Source: Lachnospiraceae bacterium
Lineage (GTDB): Bacteria > Bacillota > Clostridia > Lachnospirales > Lachnospiraceae
Direction of reading: 5' to 3'
DNA length: 12,183 nt
NCBI GenBank assembly: GCA_019420465.1
Contig: JAHZHB010000112.1
Span: forward strand, 1-12,183
Under the pieces are notes generated by a model that was given only the letters and a program-made list of their open reading frames with translations, did not search any database and was not told the DNA's origin. Positions 6,400 to 12,183 of this stretch are shown here, one piece after another (the stretch's first letter is position 1; the number at the start of each line of letters is the position of its first letter). Both the position numbers and the translations under genes were made by a program.

Positions 6400-6999
6400 T
6401 TATAAAGCCAGTCTGTATAAAAGATGCATGATCATCTGGTTACGGTCATAGTCCGGATAGCGGGGATCCGGGGTAAAGGCTGTCCGGTCCAGCTCCTCGT
6501 AGTGCTCGTTCAGACTGTCCAGACGGTCGGTAAACTGTTCCAGCCGCGTAAAAACCTTTACCTTCTCTTTAAATCCATTCTGCTGCATCAGGCCGGCGAT
6601 ATGATCCTCCAGGATCTCCGGCGGATTTTTCAGGCGGTCGGAATAGCAGATGATCTGTCCGCCATGCACCGCGGCTGCGCAGACAAACTCACTGTGCTCA
6701 TAGGAGGTAATGTAGAGCTCATATCCTGTGAGAACCTTTCCCACATGCTTTCTGATCTCACGGTAGTCCGCACTCTTCATCGGCTTTACCAGAAGGATCA
6801 TGATCAGGCCGACCAGCGATTTGCAGGCAGGCAGACAGCCGACTACAGCGATCACAGTGAACAGATTTTTGGTTGTCTTTGCTGTCAGATATCCGGTGAT
6901 AAACAAAAGCAGAGGAATCGCAAACAGCAGCACGGTTATGCAAAGGCGTTTGATCCTCTCCTTTTTTACATAGCCATAATAGCCCTTTTTTTCTTTCAT
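6400..6999 (-). CDS. Conserved-looking two-TM membrane protein of unknown function
   Basis: I cannot assign a function to this 199-residue protein. A basic N-terminus (1-19) precedes two hydrophobic segments (about 20-40 and 46-71) that should form a hairpin, leaving both ends in the cytoplasm. The C-terminal 125 residues are soluble, mixed alpha/beta in appearance, and contain YELYITSYEHSE and KVKVFTRLEQFTDRL stretches with no catalytic motif that I know. No signal peptide cleavage site is evident. The start overlaps the ygiQ-family stop by the 4-base ATGA, with AAAGG upstream. The stop lies 3 bases before the pseudouridine synthase gene, so it is firmly embedded in the operon. Reading-frame integrity and coupling make it a real gene. 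From memory it resembles uncharacterised proteins next to ygiQ in other Lachnospiraceae, which needs a search to confirm. Confidence 0.85.
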   Translation of the reverse strand: MKEKKGYYGYVKKERIKRLCITVLLFAIPLLLFITGYLTAKTTKNLFTVIAVVGCLPACKSLVGLIMILLVKPMKSADYREIRKHVGKVLTGYELYITSYEHSEFVCAAAVHGGQIICYSDRLKNPPEILEDHIAGLMQQNGFKEKVKVFTRLEQFTDRLDSLNEHYEELDRTAFTPDPRYPDYDRNQMIMHLLYRLAL

Positions 7000-8945
7000 C
7001 GTTTTTTACCTTTCTTTGCGGTAGTCAATGCCCGTGCGGGCTTTTTGTCTCTTACAGAATGTCCGGTCCTTTTTGTGGCGGCAAACGTCTCTTTTTTCTT
7101 CTCTGCCGGTTTTGGTCTGCCATGGGATGCTGCCTTTTTCTTTCCGGCGATCTTTCTCGGCGGTATCAGGCATTTGTGGTCAAATCCGATCAGATCCTGC
7201 CGGCCGGCTTTTAAGAGTGCTTCCTTTACCAGGTCATAATTTTCCGGCAGACGATACTGGATCAGTGCACGCTGCATGGCTTTTTCATGCGGATTTTTCG
7301 GTACATAGACCGGCTGCATGGTCCGCGGATCGAGCCCCGTATAGTACATACAGGTAGAAATCGTGGATGGTGTAGGATAAAAATCCTGTACCTGTTCCGG
7401 CATATAGCCAAGATCACGGATATATTCCGCCAGTTCGATCGCTTCCTTTAAGCCACAGCCCGGATGGGAAGACATAAAGTAGGGAATAGCATACTGTTCT
7501 TTGTGACAGGCTTTGGTGATCCGGTCAAATTCCTTTAAAAAGCCCTGATAGACTGCGTGGCGCGGTTTACCCATACACATCAGCACAGGATCCGCTACAT
7601 GTTCCGGGGCTACCCGCAGCTGCCCGCTGACATGGTCACTGACAAGCTCTTTAAAAAAGCTGCGGTCCGGATCAGCCATCAGATAGTCGAACCGGATACC
7701 CGAACGGACAAAGATCTTTTTCACACCGGGGATATCCTTCATCTCACGCAGAAGCTTTAAATAATCGCTGTGATCTACTTTCAGATTTTTGCACGGTTCC
7801 GGGAACAGACACTGCCTTTTGGCACAGACACCTTTTTTCAGCTGCTTTTCGCAGGATGGTGCCCTGAAATCAGCGGTCGGACCACCAACATCGTGGATAT
7901 TTCCCTTAAAATCCTCTTCTGTCGTAAACTGTCTGGCTTCCTTTAACATAGAAGTATGGCTTCTGACCTGCACTGTCCGTCCCTGATGAAACGTCAGGGC
8001 ACAGAAATTACAGCCGCCATAACAGCCACGGTTATTGGTAATGCTGTATTTGATCTCCGAAAAGGCGGGGATTCCGCCTTCCCTGTCGTACACAGGATGC
8101 CAGGCCCGCATATAGGGAAGATCATAAACATCGTCCATTTCCTGTGTGGTCAGCGGCAGCGCCGGCGGATTGGCAACGATATAGCCTCTGTTTCCATAAT
8201 CCTCTACCAGTACCTTCGCCGTGATCGCATCCGTATTTTCATGCTGAATGCGGAAGCTGTCGGCATAGGCTCTTTTGTCGCTTTCGACCTCGGTGTATGA
8301 CGGCAGCAGGATATATTCCGGTATATTTTCGAGCGTTTTGGTGCGGTAGACCGTACCACGGATAAAAGTCAGATCCTGCACCGAAAGCCCGCTGTCGAGT
8401 GCATCGGCAATCTCTATAATAGAATGTTCGCCCATACCATATGAGATCAGGTCGGCTCCGGAATCGATAAGAACGGAATGGCGCATCTTATCACTCCAGT
8501 AATCGTAATGAGCCAGTCGTCTGAGACTTGCCTCGATCCCGCCCAGGATAATGGGTGTCTTTTTGTAGGTACGGCGGATCAGATTGCTGTATACTGTCAC
8601 AGCCCTGTCCGGTCGCATGCCGGCTTTTCCTCCTGGAGAATACGCATCTGTATGGCGATGCTTTCTGGAAACGCTGTAATGATTGACCATCGAATCCATA
8701 TTTCCGGCAGAAACAATAAAGCCAAGGCGTGGCTCACCAAATTCCTGCACACTGGTGTCATCCTTCCAGTCCGGCTGGCAAAGCATGGCCACCCTGTAGC
8801 CGTGCGCTTCCAGAAGCCGGCTGATGATCGCCGGGCCAAAGGAGCTGTGATCCACATAGGCATCTCCGCTCACATAGACAAAATCCGGCTCTATCCAGCC
8901 TCTTTTTTTCATTTCACTACGATTTATCGGTAAAAAATCAGTCAT
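6996..8945 (-). CDS. YgiQ-family radical SAM protein (UPF0313)
   Basis: This is a 649-residue member of the YgiQ family, whose reaction is not established. The N-terminal part (about 20-190) is a Rossmann-like region with VYVSGDAYVDHSSFG, SAGNMDSM and GGIEASLRR. The radical SAM core begins at NRGCYGGCNFC, with Cys308, Cys312 and Cys315 as ligands of the 4Fe-4S cluster. A second cysteine set follows (365, 374, 379, 385). The last 55 or so residues are rich in Lys, Arg and Ala and look disordered, possibly RNA-binding. The start at 8945 is supported because FLPINRSEMKKRGW aligns with the beginning of the conserved family region. GAGGG lies just 3 bases before the ATG, so spacing is short. It overlaps the following membrane-protein gene by 4 bases. 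Confidence 0.94.
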   Translation of the reverse strand: MTDFLPINRSEMKKRGWIEPDFVYVSGDAYVDHSSFGPAIISRLLEAHGYRVAMLCQPDWKDDTSVQEFGEPRLGFIVSAGNMDSMVNHYSVSRKHRHTDAYSPGGKAGMRPDRAVTVYSNLIRRTYKKTPIILGGIEASLRRLAHYDYWSDKMRHSVLIDSGADLISYGMGEHSIIEIADALDSGLSVQDLTFIRGTVYRTKTLENIPEYILLPSYTEVESDKRAYADSFRIQHENTDAITAKVLVEDYGNRGYIVANPPALPLTTQEMDDVYDLPYMRAWHPVYDREGGIPAFSEIKYSITNNRGCYGGCNFCALTFHQGRTVQVRSHTSMLKEARQFTTEEDFKGNIHDVGGPTADFRAPSCEKQLKKGVCAKRQCLFPEPCKNLKVDHSDYLKLLREMKDIPGVKKIFVRSGIRFDYLMADPDRSFFKELVSDHVSGQLRVAPEHVADPVLMCMGKPRHAVYQGFLKEFDRITKACHKEQYAIPYFMSSHPGCGLKEAIELAEYIRDLGYMPEQVQDFYPTPSTISTCMYYTGLDPRTMQPVYVPKNPHEKAMQRALIQYRLPENYDLVKEALLKAGRQDLIGFDHKCLIPPRKIAGKKKAASHGRPKPAEKKKETFAATKRTGHSVRDKKPARALTTAKKGKKR

Positions 8946-8978
8946 AATCCCTCTTTATTTCTTATATTGCCAGAAGAC

Positions 8979-8995
8979 AGACGGTATATCCGTCT
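8979..8995 (-). other. Short hairpin between rsuA-type gene and ygiQ
   Basis: AGACGG and CCGTCT pair around a 5-base loop in the 76-base gap. The minus strand beyond it reads GTCTTCTGG, so the U tract is poor. It may be a weak terminator or an mRNA processing or stability element. No convincing promoter is visible in this gap, so ygiQ is probably reached by read-through. Confidence 0.35.
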
Positions 8996-9021
8996 CTTTG
9001 GACTGCTTTATTTAAAAATGC

Positions 9022-9729
9022 TCAGACATCACCAAGCACTTTGATCTCCTCTTTTGTAAGCGGGCGGGACTCTCCCTCCAAAAGCGATGCGTCCAGAACA
9101 AGCGGTCCCATTGACAGCCGTTTCAGATGTACGACCGTCAGTCCACAGGTCTGAAACATGCGCTTGACCTGATGGAACCGTCCTTCATGGATCGTGATAT
9201 TTACATGAGAAAAATCCTCATATGCTGTATCGATACGGGCAGGCAGCGTGATATCCTCATCACCGATATCCACGCCGTTTTCCAGCGCCTTGATATCCTC
9301 CTGTGTCAGATGTCCGTCCAGCCATACTTCGTATGTCTTGTCCACATGGTGGGACGGGGACAAAAGACGGTGAGCCAGCTGTCCGTCGTTACAGATCAGA
9401 AGAAGCCCAGTGGTATCCTTATCCAGACGTCCCACGGGAAACAGATCCTTTCGCCGTGTTTCTATAAGATCCAGTACTGTCGGCTGCTTTTTGTCCCGGG
9501 CAGCCGACAGTACGCCAGCCGGCTTGTGCAGCATATAATATTCATACTGCTGCCAGGACAGCTCACGGTTGTCCAGCGTCACGATATCTTTTTCTGTGTC
9601 TATTTTTGTCTCCGGCTTTTTCTCTACGATACCATTGACCCTGATCCGTCCCTTGCGGATCAGAAGTTTCACCCTGGCTCTGGTATCCACCGAAAGATCT
9701 GCCAGATATTTATCCAGTCGAAGCTGCAT
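9022..9729 (-). CDS. RsuA/RluB/RluE-family pseudouridine synthase
   Basis: This enzyme isomerises a uridine of ribosomal RNA to pseudouridine. It has an S4 RNA-binding domain (about 1-48; LRLDKYLADL and RIRVNGIVEKKPE) followed by the RsuA-type catalytic domain. The latter shows YYMLHKPAGVLSA (64-76), FPVGRLDKDTTGLLL (97-111) with nucleophile Asp103, and EGRFHQVKRMF in the C-terminal half. This family is distinct from the RluA-family synthase at 5428-6396. Gram-positive members often modify 23S rRNA (RluB) and others 16S rRNA (RsuA), and the sequence alone does not separate them. The ATG at 9729 gives 235 residues and has AGGAGG 4 bases upstream. The frame stays open to 9762, but that start would lie inside the methyltransferase gene. 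The gap to that gene is 17 bases. Confidence 0.93.
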   Translation of the reverse strand: MQLRLDKYLADLSVDTRARVKLLIRKGRIRVNGIVEKKPETKIDTEKDIVTLDNRELSWQQYEYYMLHKPAGVLSAARDKKQPTVLDLIETRRKDLFPVGRLDKDTTGLLLICNDGQLAHRLLSPSHHVDKTYEVWLDGHLTQEDIKALENGVDIGDEDITLPARIDTAYEDFSHVNITIHEGRFHQVKRMFQTCGLTVVHLKRLSMGPLVLDASLLEGESRPLTKEEIKVLGDV

Positions 9730-9733
9730 CTGT

Positions 9734-9739
9734 CCTCCT
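9734..9739 (-). promoter_or_regulatory. Strong but closely spaced ribosome binding site of the RsuA-type gene
   Basis: AGGAGG on the minus strand is only 4 bases before ATG 9729. The spacing is short, but no better start exists nearby and the S4 domain begins right after this ATG. Confidence 0.65.
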
Positions 9740-9746
9740 GTTTTGC

Positions 9747-11120
9747 CTACTGCATACGCCATCCGGCGTTGTATTTGTTTTTGATCCGGCCGCGGTCCAG
9801 CTTGCCAAAGCCCATCGGGCGCTCATCCACGCAGACCAGGATCCATCCTTTTGCATTATCCATCTCAGGTACATCGATCGTCTCACCCTTAAGATACCGC
9901 ACGGCACGAGGATCGTCCGCCGCAAAGGATACGGTCAGAGGGAAATCCTCCTCTGTAAGAGCCATAGCCAGTGCCTGAGAGGGCTCAAAGCGGTTTTTCT
10001 TACATTCACCGACCAGAAGCCCGGTGCGCAGAAAACGAAGCCTCTTATCTATGACCGGCTGTCTGACGATATAATAAAGCTGGTCGTTTTTCAGCCGCCA
10101 TTCGCCATCTCTTTGGAAACAGGCAGCCGTAAGAAGCGGTTTCATAAAATCTACGGCACATTCCGGCAGACCTGCAGCTTTATCTACGGCCGCATGGTGA
10201 CCTGTCTCTGTCTGCGCCTTTGTCAGTCCTCCCTTTTGCAGCAGTGCCGCAAAATGACCTTCACCGTCCATCTGCTGGGGATAGATACGCACAGCAGCCT
10301 CAAAAGGTGTCTGTCCGGGAGCAAATTTCTCATAACGTTTCACATCACAAAGAGAAAACTCCGGCCGGTTTTTTAACAGCCAGGCGATGGTCTGTTCGTT
10401 TTCTTCCGACGCAAAAGTACAGGTGGAAAAAAGAAGCATCCCGCCGGGCTTTAACATATCTGCCGCTTTCAGGATCAGTTCCTTTTGTATCGCACTGTAA
10501 TACTCCGGTCCGTGCTCCAGCCAGTATTTGGCCATCTGTGGCTCTTTATGGAACATCCCTTCTCCGGAACAGGGGGCATCGATCAGAATCTTGTCAAACG
10601 TTTCCGGAAATGCTTTTAAAAGAGTGTCCGGTGTTTCGCTGCACACAGCCATATTGGCGATGCCAAAGCGCTCCAGATTGCGAAGAAGTGCTCTGGCCCG
10701 GGAATTACTGATGTCATTTGCCAGAAGAAATCCGGTGCCCTTTAACCTGGCACCAAGCTCTGTTGCCTTGCCTCCTGGCGCTGCACACAGATCCAGAACC
10801 AGATCCCCCTCACTGACAGGGAGCAGACTGGCCGGTGTCATGGCACTTGGCTCCTGCAGATAATACATGCCGGCATAATACCAGGGATGGTGTGACGGTG
10901 CATCTGTCTCTTCATAATAAAAGCCATTGTCGATCCACGGGATCGGCTGTAAATGAAAGCCGGAAGCTTTTAAAAATTCCTCCGGGCTGATCTTTAACGT
11001 ATTGACCCGTATCCCGGCTCTGACCGGGCGGTCATAGGACGCCAAAAAGGCCGGGTACTCCTGCGTACCCAGCAGCTCTTTCATGGCATATAAAAATGGT
11101 TCCGGTAAATTTGGTGTCAT
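9747..11120 (-). CDS. RsmF/NOL1-NOP2-Sun family RNA m5C methyltransferase
   Basis: This SAM-dependent enzyme should place 5-methylcytosine in ribosomal RNA, with 16S rRNA the likely target for an RsmF type. The 457 residues comprise an N-terminal region (1-100, RAGIRVNTLKI and YYLQEPSAM), the Rossmann methyltransferase core and a C-terminal PUA-like domain ending in GFGKLDRGRIKNKY. In the core, LDLCAAPGGKATEL (109-122) binds SAM. DAPCSGEGMF (181-190) carries Cys184, and STCTF (232-236) carries Cys234; two cysteines are the hallmark of m5C enzymes. The start at 11120 follows the relQ-like gene by 7 bases, with GAGGT overlapping that gene's stop codon, so the two are probably coupled. It could also be called RsmB-like, but the C-terminal domain favours RsmF. 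Confidence 0.94.
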   Translation of the reverse strand: MTPNLPEPFLYAMKELLGTQEYPAFLASYDRPVRAGIRVNTLKISPEEFLKASGFHLQPIPWIDNGFYYEETDAPSHHPWYYAGMYYLQEPSAMTPASLLPVSEGDLVLDLCAAPGGKATELGARLKGTGFLLANDISNSRARALLRNLERFGIANMAVCSETPDTLLKAFPETFDKILIDAPCSGEGMFHKEPQMAKYWLEHGPEYYSAIQKELILKAADMLKPGGMLLFSTCTFASEENEQTIAWLLKNRPEFSLCDVKRYEKFAPGQTPFEAAVRIYPQQMDGEGHFAALLQKGGLTKAQTETGHHAAVDKAAGLPECAVDFMKPLLTAACFQRDGEWRLKNDQLYYIVRQPVIDKRLRFLRTGLLVGECKKNRFEPSQALAMALTEEDFPLTVSFAADDPRAVRYLKGETIDVPEMDNAKGWILVCVDERPMGFGKLDRGRIKNKYNAGWRMQ

Positions 11121-11127
11121 TGGTACC

Positions 11128-11961
11128 TCATCTGTGATACGATGTATCGTCTTCGTCTGTAGTCACCGCCTGTGCCCGGTATCCTTCGGAAATGATATCG
11201 AGCTGTCGGTGAAAATGTTTCAGCTGTTCCATATCGTTCGTCTGGTAGATCCGGTAAAATTCATCCTGAATCTTGCCGACCTCCCGCTTGTTTGAAACGC
11301 GATACAGATTTTCTATGTTGTTTAATATATCTTCGACAAGCTTTAAATGCATCATCGATGAATTCTGGGCATCCATGATATCATTGCGCACCGATGACAT
11401 CTCATGGTCCAGCGCAACGATAGCATCTGCGGCATTGCTCAGCCGTTGCCGGATATGCTCCGGCATATGCACCTTGTACTTGTACTGCAGGGAATGTTCG
11501 ATCGTTGACCAGAAATCCATCGCCATCGTCCGGATCTGGATCTCCACATGGATCTTTTTGGGACCGTCCAGCGTCTCGACTGTATAGGCGATGATCAGAT
11601 GATAACTTCTGTAACCGCTGGGCTTGATATGGTGGATATAATCCTTGACCGCCACGACTTCCATATCACTGCGTGCCCGGATCAGTTCCTCTACCTTTGC
11701 AATATCCTCAACAAACTGACAGATCAGGCGGATACCTGCGATATCGTCCATCTCCTGCTCCAGACGGTCCAGCGGAATATTCTTTCGCTGCAGTTTGTCC
11801 AGAATACTGGATACACTTTTTACTCTTCCGAAAACCTGTGTGATCGGTGAATACAGATCCTTTTCATGATGTTCCCGGATCATATGATTAAATTTTACTG
11901 TCAGTTCCCGTACTGCCAGTTCGTAGGGGCATAAAATCTGCCGCCAAAGCTGTATTTCCAT
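11128..11961 (-). CDS. relQ: RelQ-like small alarmone synthetase, (p)ppGpp synthetase
   Basis: The protein transfers pyrophosphate from ATP to GDP or GTP to make the alarmone (p)ppGpp. It has only the synthetase domain, without the HD hydrolase or TGS/ACT regions of long RelA/SpoT proteins. Motifs are GRVKSVSSILDKLQRKNI (45-62), MDDIAGIRLICQFV (71-84) with metal-binding Asp, HIKPSGYRSYHL (111-122) and VEIQIRTMAMDFW (139-151) with Glu140. These resemble Bacillus RelQ (YjbM) closely, more than RelP. At 277 residues it is about 65 longer than Bacillus RelQ; the extra C-terminal part is helical-looking and charged. The start at 11961 has GAGG 8 bases upstream. A longer frame to 12024 would overlap the promoter. 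It leads the operon and has its own extended -10 promoter. Confidence 0.92.
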   Translation of the reverse strand: MEIQLWRQILCPYELAVRELTVKFNHMIREHHEKDLYSPITQVFGRVKSVSSILDKLQRKNIPLDRLEQEMDDIAGIRLICQFVEDIAKVEELIRARSDMEVVAVKDYIHHIKPSGYRSYHLIIAYTVETLDGPKKIHVEIQIRTMAMDFWSTIEHSLQYKYKVHMPEHIRQRLSNAADAIVALDHEMSSVRNDIMDAQNSSMMHLKLVEDILNNIENLYRVSNKREVGKIQDEFYRIYQTNDMEQLKHFHRQLDIISEGYRAQAVTTDEDDTSYHR

Positions 11962-11969
11962 ACATAATG

Positions 11970-11973
11970 CCTC
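11970..11973 (-). promoter_or_regulatory. Ribosome binding site setting the relQ start
   Basis: GAGG on the minus strand lies 8 bases before ATG 11961. An out-of-frame ATG 4 bases upstream and in-frame ATGs further up lack comparable spacing, and the furthest ones lie in or before the promoter. Confidence 0.6.
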
Positions 11974-12001
11974 ATTTCCTAGAATTTGATACAGCATTTT
12001 T

Positions 12002-12030
12002 ATTATAGCATATACTGCACCCAAAATAAA
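12002..12030 (-). promoter_or_regulatory. Extended -10 promoter of relQ
   Basis: On the minus strand TGCTATAAT gives a perfect -10 (12007-12002) with the TGn extension. At 17 bases upstream the -35 position reads TTTATT (12030-12025), a poor match, which is acceptable for an extended -10 promoter. Transcription should start near 11995, leaving a leader of about 35 bases. Confidence 0.75.
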
Positions 12031-12113
12031 CCATATGCGCTTCTTTGAGATTTCAGAACTTTTTTCTTCAGTTTTTGTTTCCGCCCACTGTATTTTTGCA
12101 GATACGCTCTACA

Positions 12114-12146
12114 GTCTGCTTTTTCGGACTTTTCGACTTTGCAGAC
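12114..12146. repeat. Inverted repeat upstream of relQ
   Basis: GTCTGC (12114-12119) and GCAGAC (12141-12146) flank 21 bases that contain two near-copies of TTTTCGGAC. The 159 bases from 12025 to the right edge hold no open frame that I can support and are A-rich on the minus strand. The arms could be a weak protein-binding site or chance. Confidence 0.3.
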
Positions 12147-12156
12147 GCCTAAATAT

Positions 12157-12174
12157 AAAAGAAAAAGGCGTTCT
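12157..12174 (-). terminator. Probable 3' half of a terminator of an upstream gene, cut by the right edge
   Basis: The minus strand reads AGAACGCC followed directly by TTTTTCTTTT, the pattern of a descending GC-rich stem arm plus U tract. The matching arm (GGCGTTCT) would have to lie beyond the right edge. A weaker in-window pairing (ACGCC 12145-12149 with GGCGT 12167-12171) is the alternative. Confidence 0.4.
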
Positions 12175-12183
12175 ATGAAGAGG

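Noticed and set aside
6424..7239. Plus-strand open frame of 271 codons
   Set aside because: It is antisense to the unknown membrane protein and the ygiQ end. The minus-strand frames have family motifs and coupled junctions.
9127..9978. Plus-strand open frame of 283 codons
   Set aside because: It is antisense to the RsuA-type synthase and the RsmF-type gene, both clear by motif.
12172..12183. Possible plus-strand gene starting with ATG at 12175
   Set aside because: AAAAAGG precedes it and a divergent gene is conceivable, but only three codons are visible and the same bases read better as a minus-strand terminator arm with a U tract.
1..12183. Mobile elements, phage genes, CRISPR arrays, toxin-antitoxin or defence systems
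   Set aside because: No repeat-spacer array, transposase, integrase, inverted terminal repeats or tRNA attachment site is visible. The content is core metabolism and RNA modification.

Overview
The window looks like a chromosomal core region of a Clostridia-type Firmicute, most likely a Lachnospiraceae member. The reasons are the RecU-type resolvase, a RelQ-like small alarmone synthetase, a short-form HisG paired with HisZ, strong AGGAGG-type ribosome binding sites, and consensus sigma-A promoters with extended -10 boxes. Every gene I can support lies on the minus strand, so transcription runs from the right edge to the left. Gaps are very short and there is no tRNA, rRNA, CRISPR array, insertion sequence or phage gene.

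Right to left: positions 12025-12183 are a non-coding, A-rich (minus strand) region with inverted repeats and probably the 3' half of a terminator. An extended -10 promoter follows and drives relQ ((p)ppGpp synthetase). Closely packed behind it come an RsmF/NOL1-type rRNA m5C methyltransferase, an RsuA/RluB-type pseudouridine synthase, a YgiQ-family radical SAM protein, an unrecognised two-TM membrane protein, an RluC/RluD-type pseudouridine synthase, signal peptidase I (lepB) and the Holliday junction resolvase recU. Most junctions are overlaps or gaps under 20 bases, which suggests one long run with translational coupling. Its apparent theme is RNA modification and growth control plus two housekeeping genes.

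A near-perfect promoter, whose -35 box contains the recU stop codon, then starts the histidine operon hisZ-hisG-hisD-hisB. HisZ and HisG together form ATP phosphoribosyltransferase (step 1), HisD does the last two oxidations and HisB the dehydration. A 12-bp-stem hairpin follows hisB. Beyond it lies hisI (phosphoribosyl-AMP cyclohydrolase), cut by the left edge. This hisI has a clearly different codon style (G-ending codons) and a deviating family motif, and a palindrome sits in front of it. hisC, hisH, hisA, hisF and the histidinol-phosphatase gene are not in the window.

I did not find a convincing undescribed multi-gene system. The points most worth a second look are the compositional break and regulatory-looking DNA around hisI, the unrecognised membrane protein coupled between ygiQ and rluD, the second cysteine cluster of the YgiQ protein, and the long C-terminal extension of the RelQ-like protein.
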